From an uncultured Acidobacteriota bacterium (GTDB lineage Bacteria > Acidobacteriota > Vicinamibacteria > Vicinamibacterales > CAVVIG01): a stretch of DNA of 57,212 nucleotides. Below, one piece after another: positions 49,977 through 57,212 of the stretch. Under the pieces are notes generated by a model. That model was not told the origin of the DNA and did no database searches. It saw nothing but the letters and a program-made list of their open reading frames with translations. Positions within the stretch are counted from its first letter, which is position 1; each line of letters starts with the position of its first letter. Where the stretch lies: positions 7,999 to 65,210 of the forward strand of contig CADEDC010000027.1 in NCBI GenBank assembly GCA_902825985.1, written 5' to 3'. The translations under genes and the position numbers were made by a program.

Positions 49977-51311
49977 ATGGCCGATACCCCAGCCGCACCG
50001 CCGACGGACCGGACTGACGTCGGCAGTTATTTCGTCGCGACCTACCCGCCGTTCTCGGTGTGGACCGAGGAGGCCGTGGCGCGTGACGCGCTGCCGGCGC
50101 TCGACCGTGCGGTCGCGGCCGACGTGCCGCTCGGCCTCTACCTGCACATTCCGTTCTGCCGCAAGCGGTGTCACTTCTGCTACTTCCGCGTCTATACGGA
50201 CAAGAACGCGCAGGACGTCGGGCGCTACCTCGACGTGCTCGCCCGCGAGTGGGAGCTCTACGATGAACGGCCGGCGATTGCCGACCGCCGGCTGTCGTTC
50301 ATCTATTTCGGCGGCGGCACCCCGTCGTTTCTCTCGACCGACCAGCTGCGCGGTCTCGTCGCCCGCGTCTCGGCCGTCAAGTCGTGGGCGCAGGCCGAGG
50401 AAATCACGTTCGAGTGCGAGCCCGGCACGCTGTCCGAGAAGAAGCTGGCGGTCATCCGTGAGATCGGCGTGACCCGGCTCAGTCTCGGCGTCGAGAACTT
50501 CGACGATCGCATCCTCGAGCTGAATGGTCGGGCCCATCGATCGCCCGAGATCGATCGGGCCTACGGCTTCGCCCGCTCGCTGGGCTTTCCCCAGATCAAC
50601 ATCGACCTGATTGCCGGGATGCTGGGGGAAACCGACGACAACTGGCGGCGGTGCGTCGAACGCACGCTCGCGTTGCAGCCCGACAGCGTCACCATCTACC
50701 AGATGGAGCTGCCGTTCAACACGACGATCAGCAAGGATCTGCTGCGCGGCACGCAGCTGTTCAGCGAACCGGTCGCCAGCTGGACGACGAAGCGACGCTG
50801 GGTCGCTGAGGCCTTCGCTGCCCTCGAGGCCGCCGGCTACACGGCGCGCAGCGCCTACACGCTGGTCAGGGACCCCGCCCGCACGCGGTTCGTCTACACC
50901 GACCGCCTGTGGGAGGGCGCCGACATGGTCGGGCTGGGCGTGGCCTCCTTCGGTCATGTCAACGGCGTGCACGTCCAGAATCTCGATTCGTGGGAAACCT
51001 ACACGGCGGCGATCGAGCGCGGGGACCTGCCGCTGCGTCGTGCCTACCAGCCGACCGCCGAGGAACGGCTGATTCGCGAGCTCGTCCTGCAGCTCAAGCG
51101 CGGTGCCATCCGGCCGGCCTATTTCGCCGGCAAGTACGGCGTCGACATCCTCGAGCACTTCGCCGCCCCGTTCGCCTCGCTGCAGGCGAGCGGCGATGTC
51201 GACCTCGTGTCGTCCGATCAGGTCCGCGTGTCCCGGACCGGTCTGCTCCACATCGATACACTGCTGCCCCGGTTCTTCCGGCCCGAACACCTGGGCATTC
51301 GCTACACCTAG
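49977..51311 (+). CDS. HemN/HemW-like radical SAM protein
   Basis: 444 residues. The radical SAM motif is HIPFC61-RKR-C65-HF-C68-YF, the arrangement of coproporphyrinogen III dehydrogenase-like proteins; then FIYFGGGTPSFLSTDQLRGL, ITFECEPGTLSEKKL, and INIDLIAGMLGETDDNW. The C-terminal part has the HemN-type domain (RGDLPLRRAYQPTAEERLIR). No haem biosynthesis genes are nearby; members of this class in biosynthetic clusters methylate or cyclopropanate substrates, or transfer methylene groups. The gene begins an operon with the flavin enzyme and others. Confidence 0.82.
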   Translation: MADTPAAPPTDRTDVGSYFVATYPPFSVWTEEAVARDALPALDRAVAADVPLGLYLHIPFCRKRCHFCYFRVYTDKNAQDVGRYLDVLAREWELYDERPAIADRRLSFIYFGGGTPSFLSTDQLRGLVARVSAVKSWAQAEEITFECEPGTLSEKKLAVIREIGVTRLSLGVENFDDRILELNGRAHRSPEIDRAYGFARSLGFPQINIDLIAGMLGETDDNWRRCVERTLALQPDSVTIYQMELPFNTTISKDLLRGTQLFSEPVASWTTKRRWVAEAFAALEAAGYTARSAYTLVRDPARTRFVYTDRLWEGADMVGLGVASFGHVNGVHVQNLDSWETYTAAIERGDLPLRRAYQPTAEERLIRELVLQLKRGAIRPAYFAGKYGVDILEHFAAPFASLQASGDVDLVSSDQVRVSRTGLLHIDTLLPRFFRPEHLGIRYT

Positions 51312-51342
51312 GGTCCTTCTTCTTTTCGGTGAGGTTGCAGGC

Positions 51343-52662
51343 ATGAGCGGCGCGAATCCCGATGTCATCGTCATCGGTGGCGGACCTGCGGGGTCCACGG
51401 TCTCGACCCTTCTGGCGCAGCACGGGTATCGCGTCGATCTCTACGAGCGCGAGCGGTTTCCGCGCTTCCATATCGGCGAGTCGCTCATTCCCGAAACCTA
51501 CTGGGTGCTGCAGCGGCTCGGCATGCTGCCGAAGCTGCAGGGCAGCCGCTTCGTCAAGAAGTTCAGCGTGCAGTTCGTCAGCGCGAACGGCCGCGTGTCG
51601 GCGCCGTTCTACTTCTGGGACAACAAGCCGCACGAGTGCTCGCAGACCTGGCAGGTCGTGCGCAGCGAGTTCGATCAGATGATGCTCGAGAACGCCCGCG
51701 AGCATGGCGTCAGCGCCTACGAAGGCGTCCGGGTGATGGACGTGCTGTTCGATGGCGAGCGCGCCACGGGCGTCCGGATCCGTGATGCGCAGGGCACCCG
51801 CGACGTCCACGCCCGCGTCGTCGTCGACGCAAGCGGTCAGGCCGGACTCATCCAGAATCGCCTGCGGCTGCGGGTCTGGGATCCGGTGCTCAACAAGGGT
51901 GCCATCTGGACCTACTGGGAGGGCGCCTACCGTGACAGCGGTCGCGATGAAGGCGCGACGATGGTGCTGCAAACCGGCAACAAGAAGGGCTGGTTCTGGT
52001 ACATCCCGCTGCACGACAACATCGTCAGCGTCGGCGTCGTCGGCCCCTTCGACTATCTGTTCAAGGGTCGCGAGAGCTACGAAACAACTTACGAGGAAGA
52101 GGTCGCGCACTGCCCGGCGGTCCAGGAGCGGGTCGCCGCCGCACGGCAGGCGTCGGGCTACTTCGCCACCAAGGACTACTCGTATCGGGCCACCCGGGTG
52201 GCCGGCGACGGCTGGGTGATGATCGGCGACGCATGGGGCTTCCTCGACCCGCTGTACTCGTCGGGCGTGCTGCTCGCCCTGAAGTCCGGCGAGCTGGCCG
52301 CCGACGCAATTGCGGCGGGGCTGCAGGCCGGCGACACGTCGGCGGCACGGCTTGGCGAGTGGGGACCGCGCTTCAATCAGGGTGTCGATCGCATGCGCCG
52401 TCTCGTCTGCGAGTACTACGACGGCTTCAGCTTCGGCAAGTTCGTGCAGCACAACCCCGAACTGCGGGGGACGGTCACCGACATCCTGATTGGCGACCTC
52501 TTCACTGACAAGGTGGATGCCGTGTGGGGGCCGATGGAAGCGCTCTATCCGCCCGGCAAGTCGCCGATCCCGGCATGGAACGGCAGTGCGGCGCCAAGCA
52601 CGAGCAATGGCGAGGGCGGCAAGGCCAACGAACTGCTGCTGCCGGACGGCTGGAAACCCTGA
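51343..52662 (+). CDS. FAD-dependent halogenase-like oxidoreductase
   Basis: 439 residues from ATG at 51343. The FAD-binding motif VIGGGPAGSTVSTLLAQHG is at 10-28; RFHIGESLIPETYWVLQRLG (41-60) and IGDAWGFLDPLYSSGVLLAL (294-313) are the other conserved blocks. GWFWYIPL (216-223) matches the WxWxIP motif of flavin-dependent halogenases. Lysines 72-73 lie where the catalytic lysine of that family is expected, but an alignment is needed. The likely role is chlorination or hydroxylation of an aromatic ring; geranylgeranyl-reductase-like function is the main alternative. Confidence 0.8.
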   Translation: MSGANPDVIVIGGGPAGSTVSTLLAQHGYRVDLYERERFPRFHIGESLIPETYWVLQRLGMLPKLQGSRFVKKFSVQFVSANGRVSAPFYFWDNKPHECSQTWQVVRSEFDQMMLENAREHGVSAYEGVRVMDVLFDGERATGVRIRDAQGTRDVHARVVVDASGQAGLIQNRLRLRVWDPVLNKGAIWTYWEGAYRDSGRDEGATMVLQTGNKKGWFWYIPLHDNIVSVGVVGPFDYLFKGRESYETTYEEEVAHCPAVQERVAAARQASGYFATKDYSYRATRVAGDGWVMIGDAWGFLDPLYSSGVLLALKSGELAADAIAAGLQAGDTSAARLGEWGPRFNQGVDRMRRLVCEYYDGFSFGKFVQHNPELRGTVTDILIGDLFTDKVDAVWGPMEALYPPGKSPIPAWNGSAAPSTSNGEGGKANELLLPDGWKP

Positions 52663-52689
52663 CGGCCGGTCGGACGCCGTGTCGCTTCG

Positions 52690-54060
52690 ATGATCGGCAA
52701 CGACCCGTCGGTACTTCAGCTGCTGGTCGCGCTCGCCGCGGTGCTGGCGGCCGGACAGCTGCTCGGTCGCGGGTTCGCCGCCGCCGGGCAACCATCCGTC
52801 ATCGGCGAAGTCGTGGCCGGCATCGCATTGGGCCCGTCGGTGTTGGGCCGTCTGGCTCCGGAGCTGGCGGATGTCATCCTGCCACCGTCCGTCGGCCCGC
52901 TTCTGAACCAGGTCGCGCAACTGGGCGCCGTGCTCTACATGTTCCTGATCGGCGTCGAACTCGACGTCGGTACGATGTCCAGGGACGCCCGGGCGACGGT
53001 GGCCATCGCGCACGCCGGCATCGTCACACCGTTCGTGCTCGCGGGCGCCGTCGCGTGGGCCATGTATCCGTATGGCGCCGGGGTCGGGGTTCCGTTCATC
53101 AGCTACGCCCTGTTCCTCGGCGTCACGCTGGCGATCACGGCGTTTCCGGTTCTCGCCCGCATCCTCGCCGATGGCGGTCTGCGACACAGTCCGCTCGGCC
53201 GCCAGGCGCTGGCCTGTGCGGCCGTCGCCGACGTGAGCGCCTGGTGCCTGCTGGCGTTCGTCATCGGCGCGACGCAAGCGTCGGTCGCGGACGCGATCGT
53301 GACGCTGCTGTTGACACTGGCGTTCAGCGCACTCATGGTGGCGGTCGTCGGTCCGCTGGCCTCACGGGCAGGCAGGCGGACGAATTCGTCGATCGGCCGG
53401 CCGACCCTGGCGCTCACCCTGCTCGCGCTTCTCGTGTCGGCGGCCATCACCGAGGCGCTTGGCGTCCACGCCATCTTCGGCGCCTTCCTGCTGGGCGCGC
53501 TGATCCCGGCCGACTCCGCCCTGGCCCGGGCGCTTCGCGCTCGGCTGGAGGACGTCGTGACCATCCTGTTGCTGCCGGCGTTCTTCGCGGTCACCGGGCT
53601 GCGAACCGTCGTGAGCACACTGGCGGGGCCGGCCGACTGGCTGGTGCTCGCGACGGTGGTGGCGGCGGGATCCATCGGCAAGGTGGGCGGCACTGCCATC
53701 GCCGCACGCGTCGCGGGTGGTGAGTGGCGCCACGCGCTGGGCCTTGGCGCGCTGATGAACACGCGCGGCCTGATGCAACTGATCGTGCTCAATATCGGCC
53801 TGGACCTCGGCATCTTCTCGCCGTCGCTGTTCAGCATCCTGGCGGTGGCGGCCCTGATTTCGACCGTCGCAACCGCGCCGGCGCTGCATCTGCTCGGGCT
53901 GTGGATGCCGCTGCCGTCCGCCATGCCGCCCAGCGTTCCCTCGTCGCCACCTGCCGCCGGATTGTGCGACGGCACGGAGCGACATAGTATAGCCACCTCC
54001 ACTGAACCATCAGTTCGTGCCGGTGACACCCGGCCGGGGATTTCGAGCAGCGAGACCTAA
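52690..54060 (+). CDS. Cation:proton antiporter, CPA2 family
   Basis: 456 residues, about twelve membrane helices. The N-terminal VVAGIALGPSVLGRLAPELA and LGAVLYMFLIGVELDVGTM and the central GVTLAITAFPVLARILADGG are typical of KefB/NapA-like exchangers. The last 50 residues are hydrophilic (SSPPAAGLCDGTERHSIATS) without a TrkA domain. A -10 region lies inside this tail. The protein could exchange Na+ or K+ for protons, or export an acidic product. It is 27 nt after the flavin enzyme gene. Confidence 0.87.
   Translation: MIGNDPSVLQLLVALAAVLAAGQLLGRGFAAAGQPSVIGEVVAGIALGPSVLGRLAPELADVILPPSVGPLLNQVAQLGAVLYMFLIGVELDVGTMSRDARATVAIAHAGIVTPFVLAGAVAWAMYPYGAGVGVPFISYALFLGVTLAITAFPVLARILADGGLRHSPLGRQALACAAVADVSAWCLLAFVIGATQASVADAIVTLLLTLAFSALMVAVVGPLASRAGRRTNSSIGRPTLALTLLALLVSAAITEALGVHAIFGAFLLGALIPADSALARALRARLEDVVTILLLPAFFAVTGLRTVVSTLAGPADWLVLATVVAAGSIGKVGGTAIAARVAGGEWRHALGLGALMNTRGLMQLIVLNIGLDLGIFSPSLFSILAVAALISTVATAPALHLLGLWMPLPSAMPPSVPSSPPAAGLCDGTERHSIATSTEPSVRAGDTRPGISSSET
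53985..53993 (+). promoter_or_regulatory. Possible internal promoter for the second MFS gene
   Basis: TAGTAT (53985-53990) and TATAGC (53988-53993) lie in the 3' end of the antiporter gene, 70-80 nt before the ATG at 54063. They are the only AT-rich site in this stretch. Confidence 0.3.
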
Positions 54061-54062
54061 GG

Positions 54063-55406
54063 ATGCCTACTGCGAACAGCGACCTCGCCCGCCCCAGACT
54101 GTCCGGCGTCGCCTGGGTGATCTGCATCATCTCGGCGATCGGCTTCGCCTTCGATTCGTACGAGTTGCTGATGCTTCCGCTCATCGTCCGCCCGGCGCTC
54201 GTGGACCTTCTGGGAGTGCCGGCCGGCGACCCGTCGATCAACACCTGGGTCGGCCTGCTGTTCAACGTGCCGGCCGTGGCCGGGGGCGTGTTCGGACTGC
54301 TCGGCGGCTACCTCACGGACGTCTTCGGTCGCCGGCGGGTGCTGGTGTGGAGCATCCTGCTCTACGCGTTCTCGGCGATGTTTGCGGCGTTCTCGACGTC
54401 GGTCGGCTGGCTGCTCTTCTGGCGCTGCTGCACCTTCGTCGGCGTCTGCGTCGAGTTCGTCGCGGCGGTCGCGTGGCTGTCCGAACTCTTCCCGAATCCC
54501 AAGCAGCGCGAATCGGTCATCGGCTGGACCCAGGCGTTCGGATCGATCGGCGGCGTCATGGTCACCGGAGCCTACTATCTGATCGTCACCTACGGCGATC
54601 AGCTGCCGGCAGTCCGCGGCGGTCACGAGGCGTGGCGCTATACGCTCATCTCGGGCGTGATCCCGGCGATCCCGCTGCTGCTCATCCGGCCGTTCCTGCC
54701 GGAGTCGCCGGTGTGGCGGGAGAAGAAGCTGGCCGGCACCCTGAGGCGTCCGAGCTTCGGTGAACTGTTCCAGCCGCGCTTCCGGACCACGACCATCGTC
54801 ACGACCGTGATGATGGCGTGTGCGTACGCGGCGGCCTTCGGCGCCATCCAGCAGACGCCCCGCATCGTCCCCGGACTTGCCGAGGTGCGGACGCTGGCCC
54901 GCCCGGCGCAGGAACAGATGGTCAGCGCCGTGCAGTCCTTCCAGGAGTTCGGCGGCCTGGCGGGACGTGTCTTCCTGGCGATTCTCGCGGTGCGCATCCT
55001 GAGCCGGCGGAAGCTGCTCCGCGTCTTCCAGGTGCCGGGCCTGGTGCTCATGCCGATCGTCTTCCTGGTGGCTGCGAACACCAGCGTCACGGCGCTGCAG
55101 TGGGGCATCTTCGCGGTCGGCTTCATGACCATCGCGCAGTTCAGTTTCTGGGGCAATTACCTCCCCCGGGTGTACCCGACGTACTTGCGCGGCACCGGCG
55201 AGAGCTTTGCCGCGAACGTCGGCGGCCGGATGGTCGGCACGACCGCGGCGCTGGTGACGACCCAGCTCGCCAATGTGGTCGGTGGGGCCGGTCCCGCCGC
55301 CAAGCTCGCCTACGCCTCGGCCATCGTCGGGACGACGGTCTACGTGATCGGATTCGTCGCCAGCTTCTGGCTGCCCGAGCCCAAGAGCGAGGATCTGCCG
55401 GACTAG
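54063..55406 (+). CDS. MFS transporter, 12-TM (paralogue of the one at 45094)
   Basis: 447 residues. The first helix FAFDSYELLMLPLIVRPALV, the loop GGYLTDVFGRRRVLVWSILL and the late motif LPRVYPTYLRGTGESFAANV are nearly the same as in the protein at 45094-46446, so the two arose by duplication. The gene starts 2 nt after the antiporter stop and continues toward the thioesterase and PaaK-like genes. Two close transporters in one locus suggest either different substrates or import and export of related aromatic compounds. The substrate is unknown. Confidence 0.87.
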   Translation: MPTANSDLARPRLSGVAWVICIISAIGFAFDSYELLMLPLIVRPALVDLLGVPAGDPSINTWVGLLFNVPAVAGGVFGLLGGYLTDVFGRRRVLVWSILLYAFSAMFAAFSTSVGWLLFWRCCTFVGVCVEFVAAVAWLSELFPNPKQRESVIGWTQAFGSIGGVMVTGAYYLIVTYGDQLPAVRGGHEAWRYTLISGVIPAIPLLLIRPFLPESPVWREKKLAGTLRRPSFGELFQPRFRTTTIVTTVMMACAYAAAFGAIQQTPRIVPGLAEVRTLARPAQEQMVSAVQSFQEFGGLAGRVFLAILAVRILSRRKLLRVFQVPGLVLMPIVFLVAANTSVTALQWGIFAVGFMTIAQFSFWGNYLPRVYPTYLRGTGESFAANVGGRMVGTTAALVTTQLANVVGGAGPAAKLAYASAIVGTTVYVIGFVASFWLPEPKSEDLPD

Positions 55407-55473
55407 GTGTCCGGCGCACCGGTACCGCGCCATCAACTCGGCGTTCCAGCAGTCCACGGCGACCTCGACGTCC

Positions 55474-55920
55474 ATGAAGCCGACCAGCGACACACCGCGA
55501 CACTCCGAGTACCGGCTGCGGCGCCGGGTCCACTTCTATGAGGCCGACCCGGCCGGCATCGTCCATTTCAGCTGGTTCTCCCGCTACATGGAGGAAGCCG
55601 AGCACGCGTTGTGGCGCGAGGCGGGACTGAGCATCGCCCCGCTCGCTTCCGACATCGCGTTCCCGCGCGTCGCCATGACGTTCGACTTCCGCCGGCCGCT
55701 GCGGTTCGAGGACGAGTTCATGGTGCACATCCGCATCGCGGCGATCGGCCGGGCGTCGATGCGCTACACGTGCGTCGTCAGCCGCGACGGTCAGGAGGTG
55801 GCGATCGGCAGCCTGACCATCGCGTGCGTTCGACGCGCCGAGGATGCCTCGATGCAGGCGGTGCCGATTCCCGACGACATCCGGGCGCGCTTCGAGGTGG
55901 CTGACGAGGCGGGCGCCTGA
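55474..55920 (+). CDS. Acyl-CoA thioesterase, 4-hydroxybenzoyl-CoA thioesterase (hotdog) type
   Basis: 148 residues. The active-site segment VHFYEADPAGIVHFSWFSRY (residues 19-38) matches the 4HBT class with Asp25; the helix MEEAEHALWREAGL follows, and FDFRRPLRFEDEFMVHIRIA is the typical central strand. Family members hydrolyse aromatic or fatty acyl-CoA. The PaaK-like gene overlaps its stop by one base (TGATG), so the two act on the same type of thioester: one makes it, the other cuts it. This pairing in a locus with a chorismate-lyase-like gene suggests benzoyl-type CoA esters. Confidence 0.85.
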   Translation: MKPTSDTPRHSEYRLRRRVHFYEADPAGIVHFSWFSRYMEEAEHALWREAGLSIAPLASDIAFPRVAMTFDFRRPLRFEDEFMVHIRIAAIGRASMRYTCVVSRDGQEVAIGSLTIACVRRAEDASMQAVPIPDDIRARFEVADEAGA

Positions 55921-57209
55921 TGCACGCCGACGAATGCCTGGACCGTGACGCGCTGGCACGCCGCCAGGGCGCCAGACTGGACGATCTGCTGACGCGCCTC
56001 TACGGCTGCAACCGGTTCTACACGCAGAAACTGGACGCCGCGGGGGTCGATCGGCAGACGCTCAGCTTCCCGCGGGACCTCGAGCGCCTGCCGTTCACGA
56101 CGAAGGCCGAGCTCGTCGCCGACCAGGCGGCGCACCCCCCCTGGGGGAGCGGCTTGACCTTTCCGGCCGATCGCTACACCCGGTTCTGTCAGACGTCCGC
56201 CACCACCGGGACGCCGCTGCGCTGGATCGACACGAACGAGAGCTGGCAATGGATGCTCGACTGCTGGAAGGCGGTCTACCGGGCGGCGCACGTCGGTCCC
56301 GGCGACCGCGTGTTCTTTCCGTTCTCGTTCGGACCGTTTCTCGGCTTCTGGTCCGGTTTCGAGGCCGGTGCCCAGCTTGGACTTCACGTGATTCCAGGCG
56401 GCGGGATGTCGAGCGAGCAGCGTCTCGCGATCATGACCGCCGTGCCGCCAACCGTGGTGTGCTGCACGCCGACGTATGCACTGCGTCTCGCCGAGGTCGC
56501 GGAGGCCACCGGCCCGGGCGGCCTCGCCAGCCTCGGCGTGCGCGTCGTCATCGTCGCGGGTGAACCGGGCGGCAGCATCGCGCCGACCCGGCGGCGGATC
56601 GAGACGGCCTGGGGCGCGCGGGTGATCGATCATCACGGGCTGACGGAAGTGGGGCCGGTCAGCTTCGAATGCTGGGAAGCACCCGGGTTCCTGCACCTGA
56701 ACGAGGCCGAGTACATCTGCGAAGTGCTGGCGCCCGACAGCGACCGGCCGGTTGCCGACGGCGAACGTGGCGAACTGGTCCTCACCAATCTGGGCCGCAT
56801 CGCGCATCCGGTTCTCCGCTACCGGACCGGCGACCTGGTCGTCCGCCGGTCGGAGCGCTGCCTCTGCGGCCGCACCTTTGCGCGGCTGGAGGGCGGCGTG
56901 CTGGCGCGAGTGGACGACATGGTCACCGTGCGCGGGGTCAACGTCTTCCCCGCCGCGCTGGAAGCCGTCGTGCGCGAGTTCGCCGACATCGCCGAGTTTC
57001 GCGCCATCGTCACGAACGGTGACGCGCTCGCATCAATGGCGGTGCACATCGAAGTCACGTCACCCGGCGATGGCGCCGCCACTGCCGATCGTCTGGCGGC
57101 ACAATTGCGCCAGTCATTCGGCCTGTCGGTTCCGGTGCACGTGGTCGAGGCCGGCTCGCTGCCGCGATTCGAGGTGAAGGGGCACCGATTCGTCGTCGAG
57201 CGGTCGTGA
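55920..57209 (+). CDS. Phenylacetate-CoA ligase-like (PaaK family) enzyme
   Basis: 429 residues, full length. The nucleotide loop is CQTSATTGTPLRWIDT (90-105); later VVCCTPTYALRLAEVAE, VRVVIVAGEPGGSIAP and IDHHGLTEVGPVSFECW. The C-terminal region has YRTGDLVV and MVTVRGVNVFPAALEAVV, characteristic of PaaK-type ligases. These enzymes activate aryl acids to CoA thioesters with ATP. The start ATG overlaps the thioesterase stop. It is the last gene in the window, ending 3 nt before the edge, so the operon may continue. Confidence 0.88.
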   Translation: MHADECLDRDALARRQGARLDDLLTRLYGCNRFYTQKLDAAGVDRQTLSFPRDLERLPFTTKAELVADQAAHPPWGSGLTFPADRYTRFCQTSATTGTPLRWIDTNESWQWMLDCWKAVYRAAHVGPGDRVFFPFSFGPFLGFWSGFEAGAQLGLHVIPGGGMSSEQRLAIMTAVPPTVVCCTPTYALRLAEVAEATGPGGLASLGVRVVIVAGEPGGSIAPTRRRIETAWGARVIDHHGLTEVGPVSFECWEAPGFLHLNEAEYICEVLAPDSDRPVADGERGELVLTNLGRIAHPVLRYRTGDLVVRRSERCLCGRTFARLEGGVLARVDDMVTVRGVNVFPAALEAVVREFADIAEFRAIVTNGDALASMAVHIEVTSPGDGAATADRLAAQLRQSFGLSVPVHVVEAGSLPRFEVKGHRFVVERS

Positions 57210-57212
57210 ATC

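Noticed and set aside
49977..51311. Haem biosynthesis hemN gene
   Set aside because: The motif fits the family, but there are no haem genes nearby and the operon contents are those of specialised metabolism.

Overview
The window is GC-rich bacterial chromosome (by eye about two thirds G+C) with tightly packed genes on both strands and no rRNA, tRNA, CRISPR array or insertion sequence that I could find. The mix of proteins suggests a soil Acidobacteriota of the Vicinamibacteria type: two DUF5916-type outer-membrane proteins, DUF4159, an M13 metallopeptidase, many secreted PQQ-like and NHL beta-propellers, an M19 dipeptidase and a gingipain-like C25 peptidase. This is inference from gene content; there is no marker gene to prove it. 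Many genes have a TANAAT/TATACT-type -10 hexamer only 7-9 nt before the start codon, which points to frequent leaderless transcription.

Layout. 1-7469 (+): 5'-partial DUF5916 protein, unknown protein, DUF4159 protein, PEGA protein, 14-TM MFS exporter, methyltransferase. 7493-10194 (-): NHL propeller and M19 dipeptidase. 10322-12284 (+): four small genes (DUF4870-like, VOC, unknown, DUF6524-like). 12312-19825 (-): metallo-beta-lactamase-fold hydrolase, M13 peptidase, a two-gene tripartite tricarboxylate transporter in which the binding protein (TctC) and small membrane subunit (TctB) are fused, an SRPBCC protein, and a small protein resembling the TIR-like MTH538/ThsB fold. 19932-25652 (+): a lone molybdenum-hydroxylase large subunit, an AIM24 protein, a second DUF5916 protein.

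25695-35813 (-) is the most interesting region: a candidate RiPP (ribosomally made, modified peptide) system. Its genes, in transcription order, encode a PF14907-type nucleotidyltransferase, a 1,890-residue C25 cysteine peptidase, a small S24/S26 peptidase, a PqqD-like leader-binding protein, a radical SAM/SPASM enzyme, a 63-residue precursor peptide, and an HprK-like kinase. The precursor has a YxxP leader motif, three cysteines and a C-terminal serine. Kinase, nucleotidyltransferase and C-terminal serine recall tailored lasso peptides, but a radical SAM enzyme is present where lasso clusters have an asparagine-synthetase-like cyclase. I do not recognise this combination as a described system.

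35938-43755 holds a DUF2235 hydrolase, two tandem paralogous membrane proteins behind a PQQ-like propeller, two further PQQ-like propellers and an LVIVD protein. 43922-57209 looks like a second specialised-metabolism locus, probably starting from chorismate: a chorismate-lyase-like protein, two PaaK/LuxE-like adenylating enzymes, a flavin halogenase-like protein, a HemN-like radical SAM enzyme, a hotdog thioesterase, an iron-type alcohol dehydrogenase, two near-duplicate MFS transporters and a cation/proton antiporter. A fourth PQQ-like propeller and a small secreted protein sit inside it.
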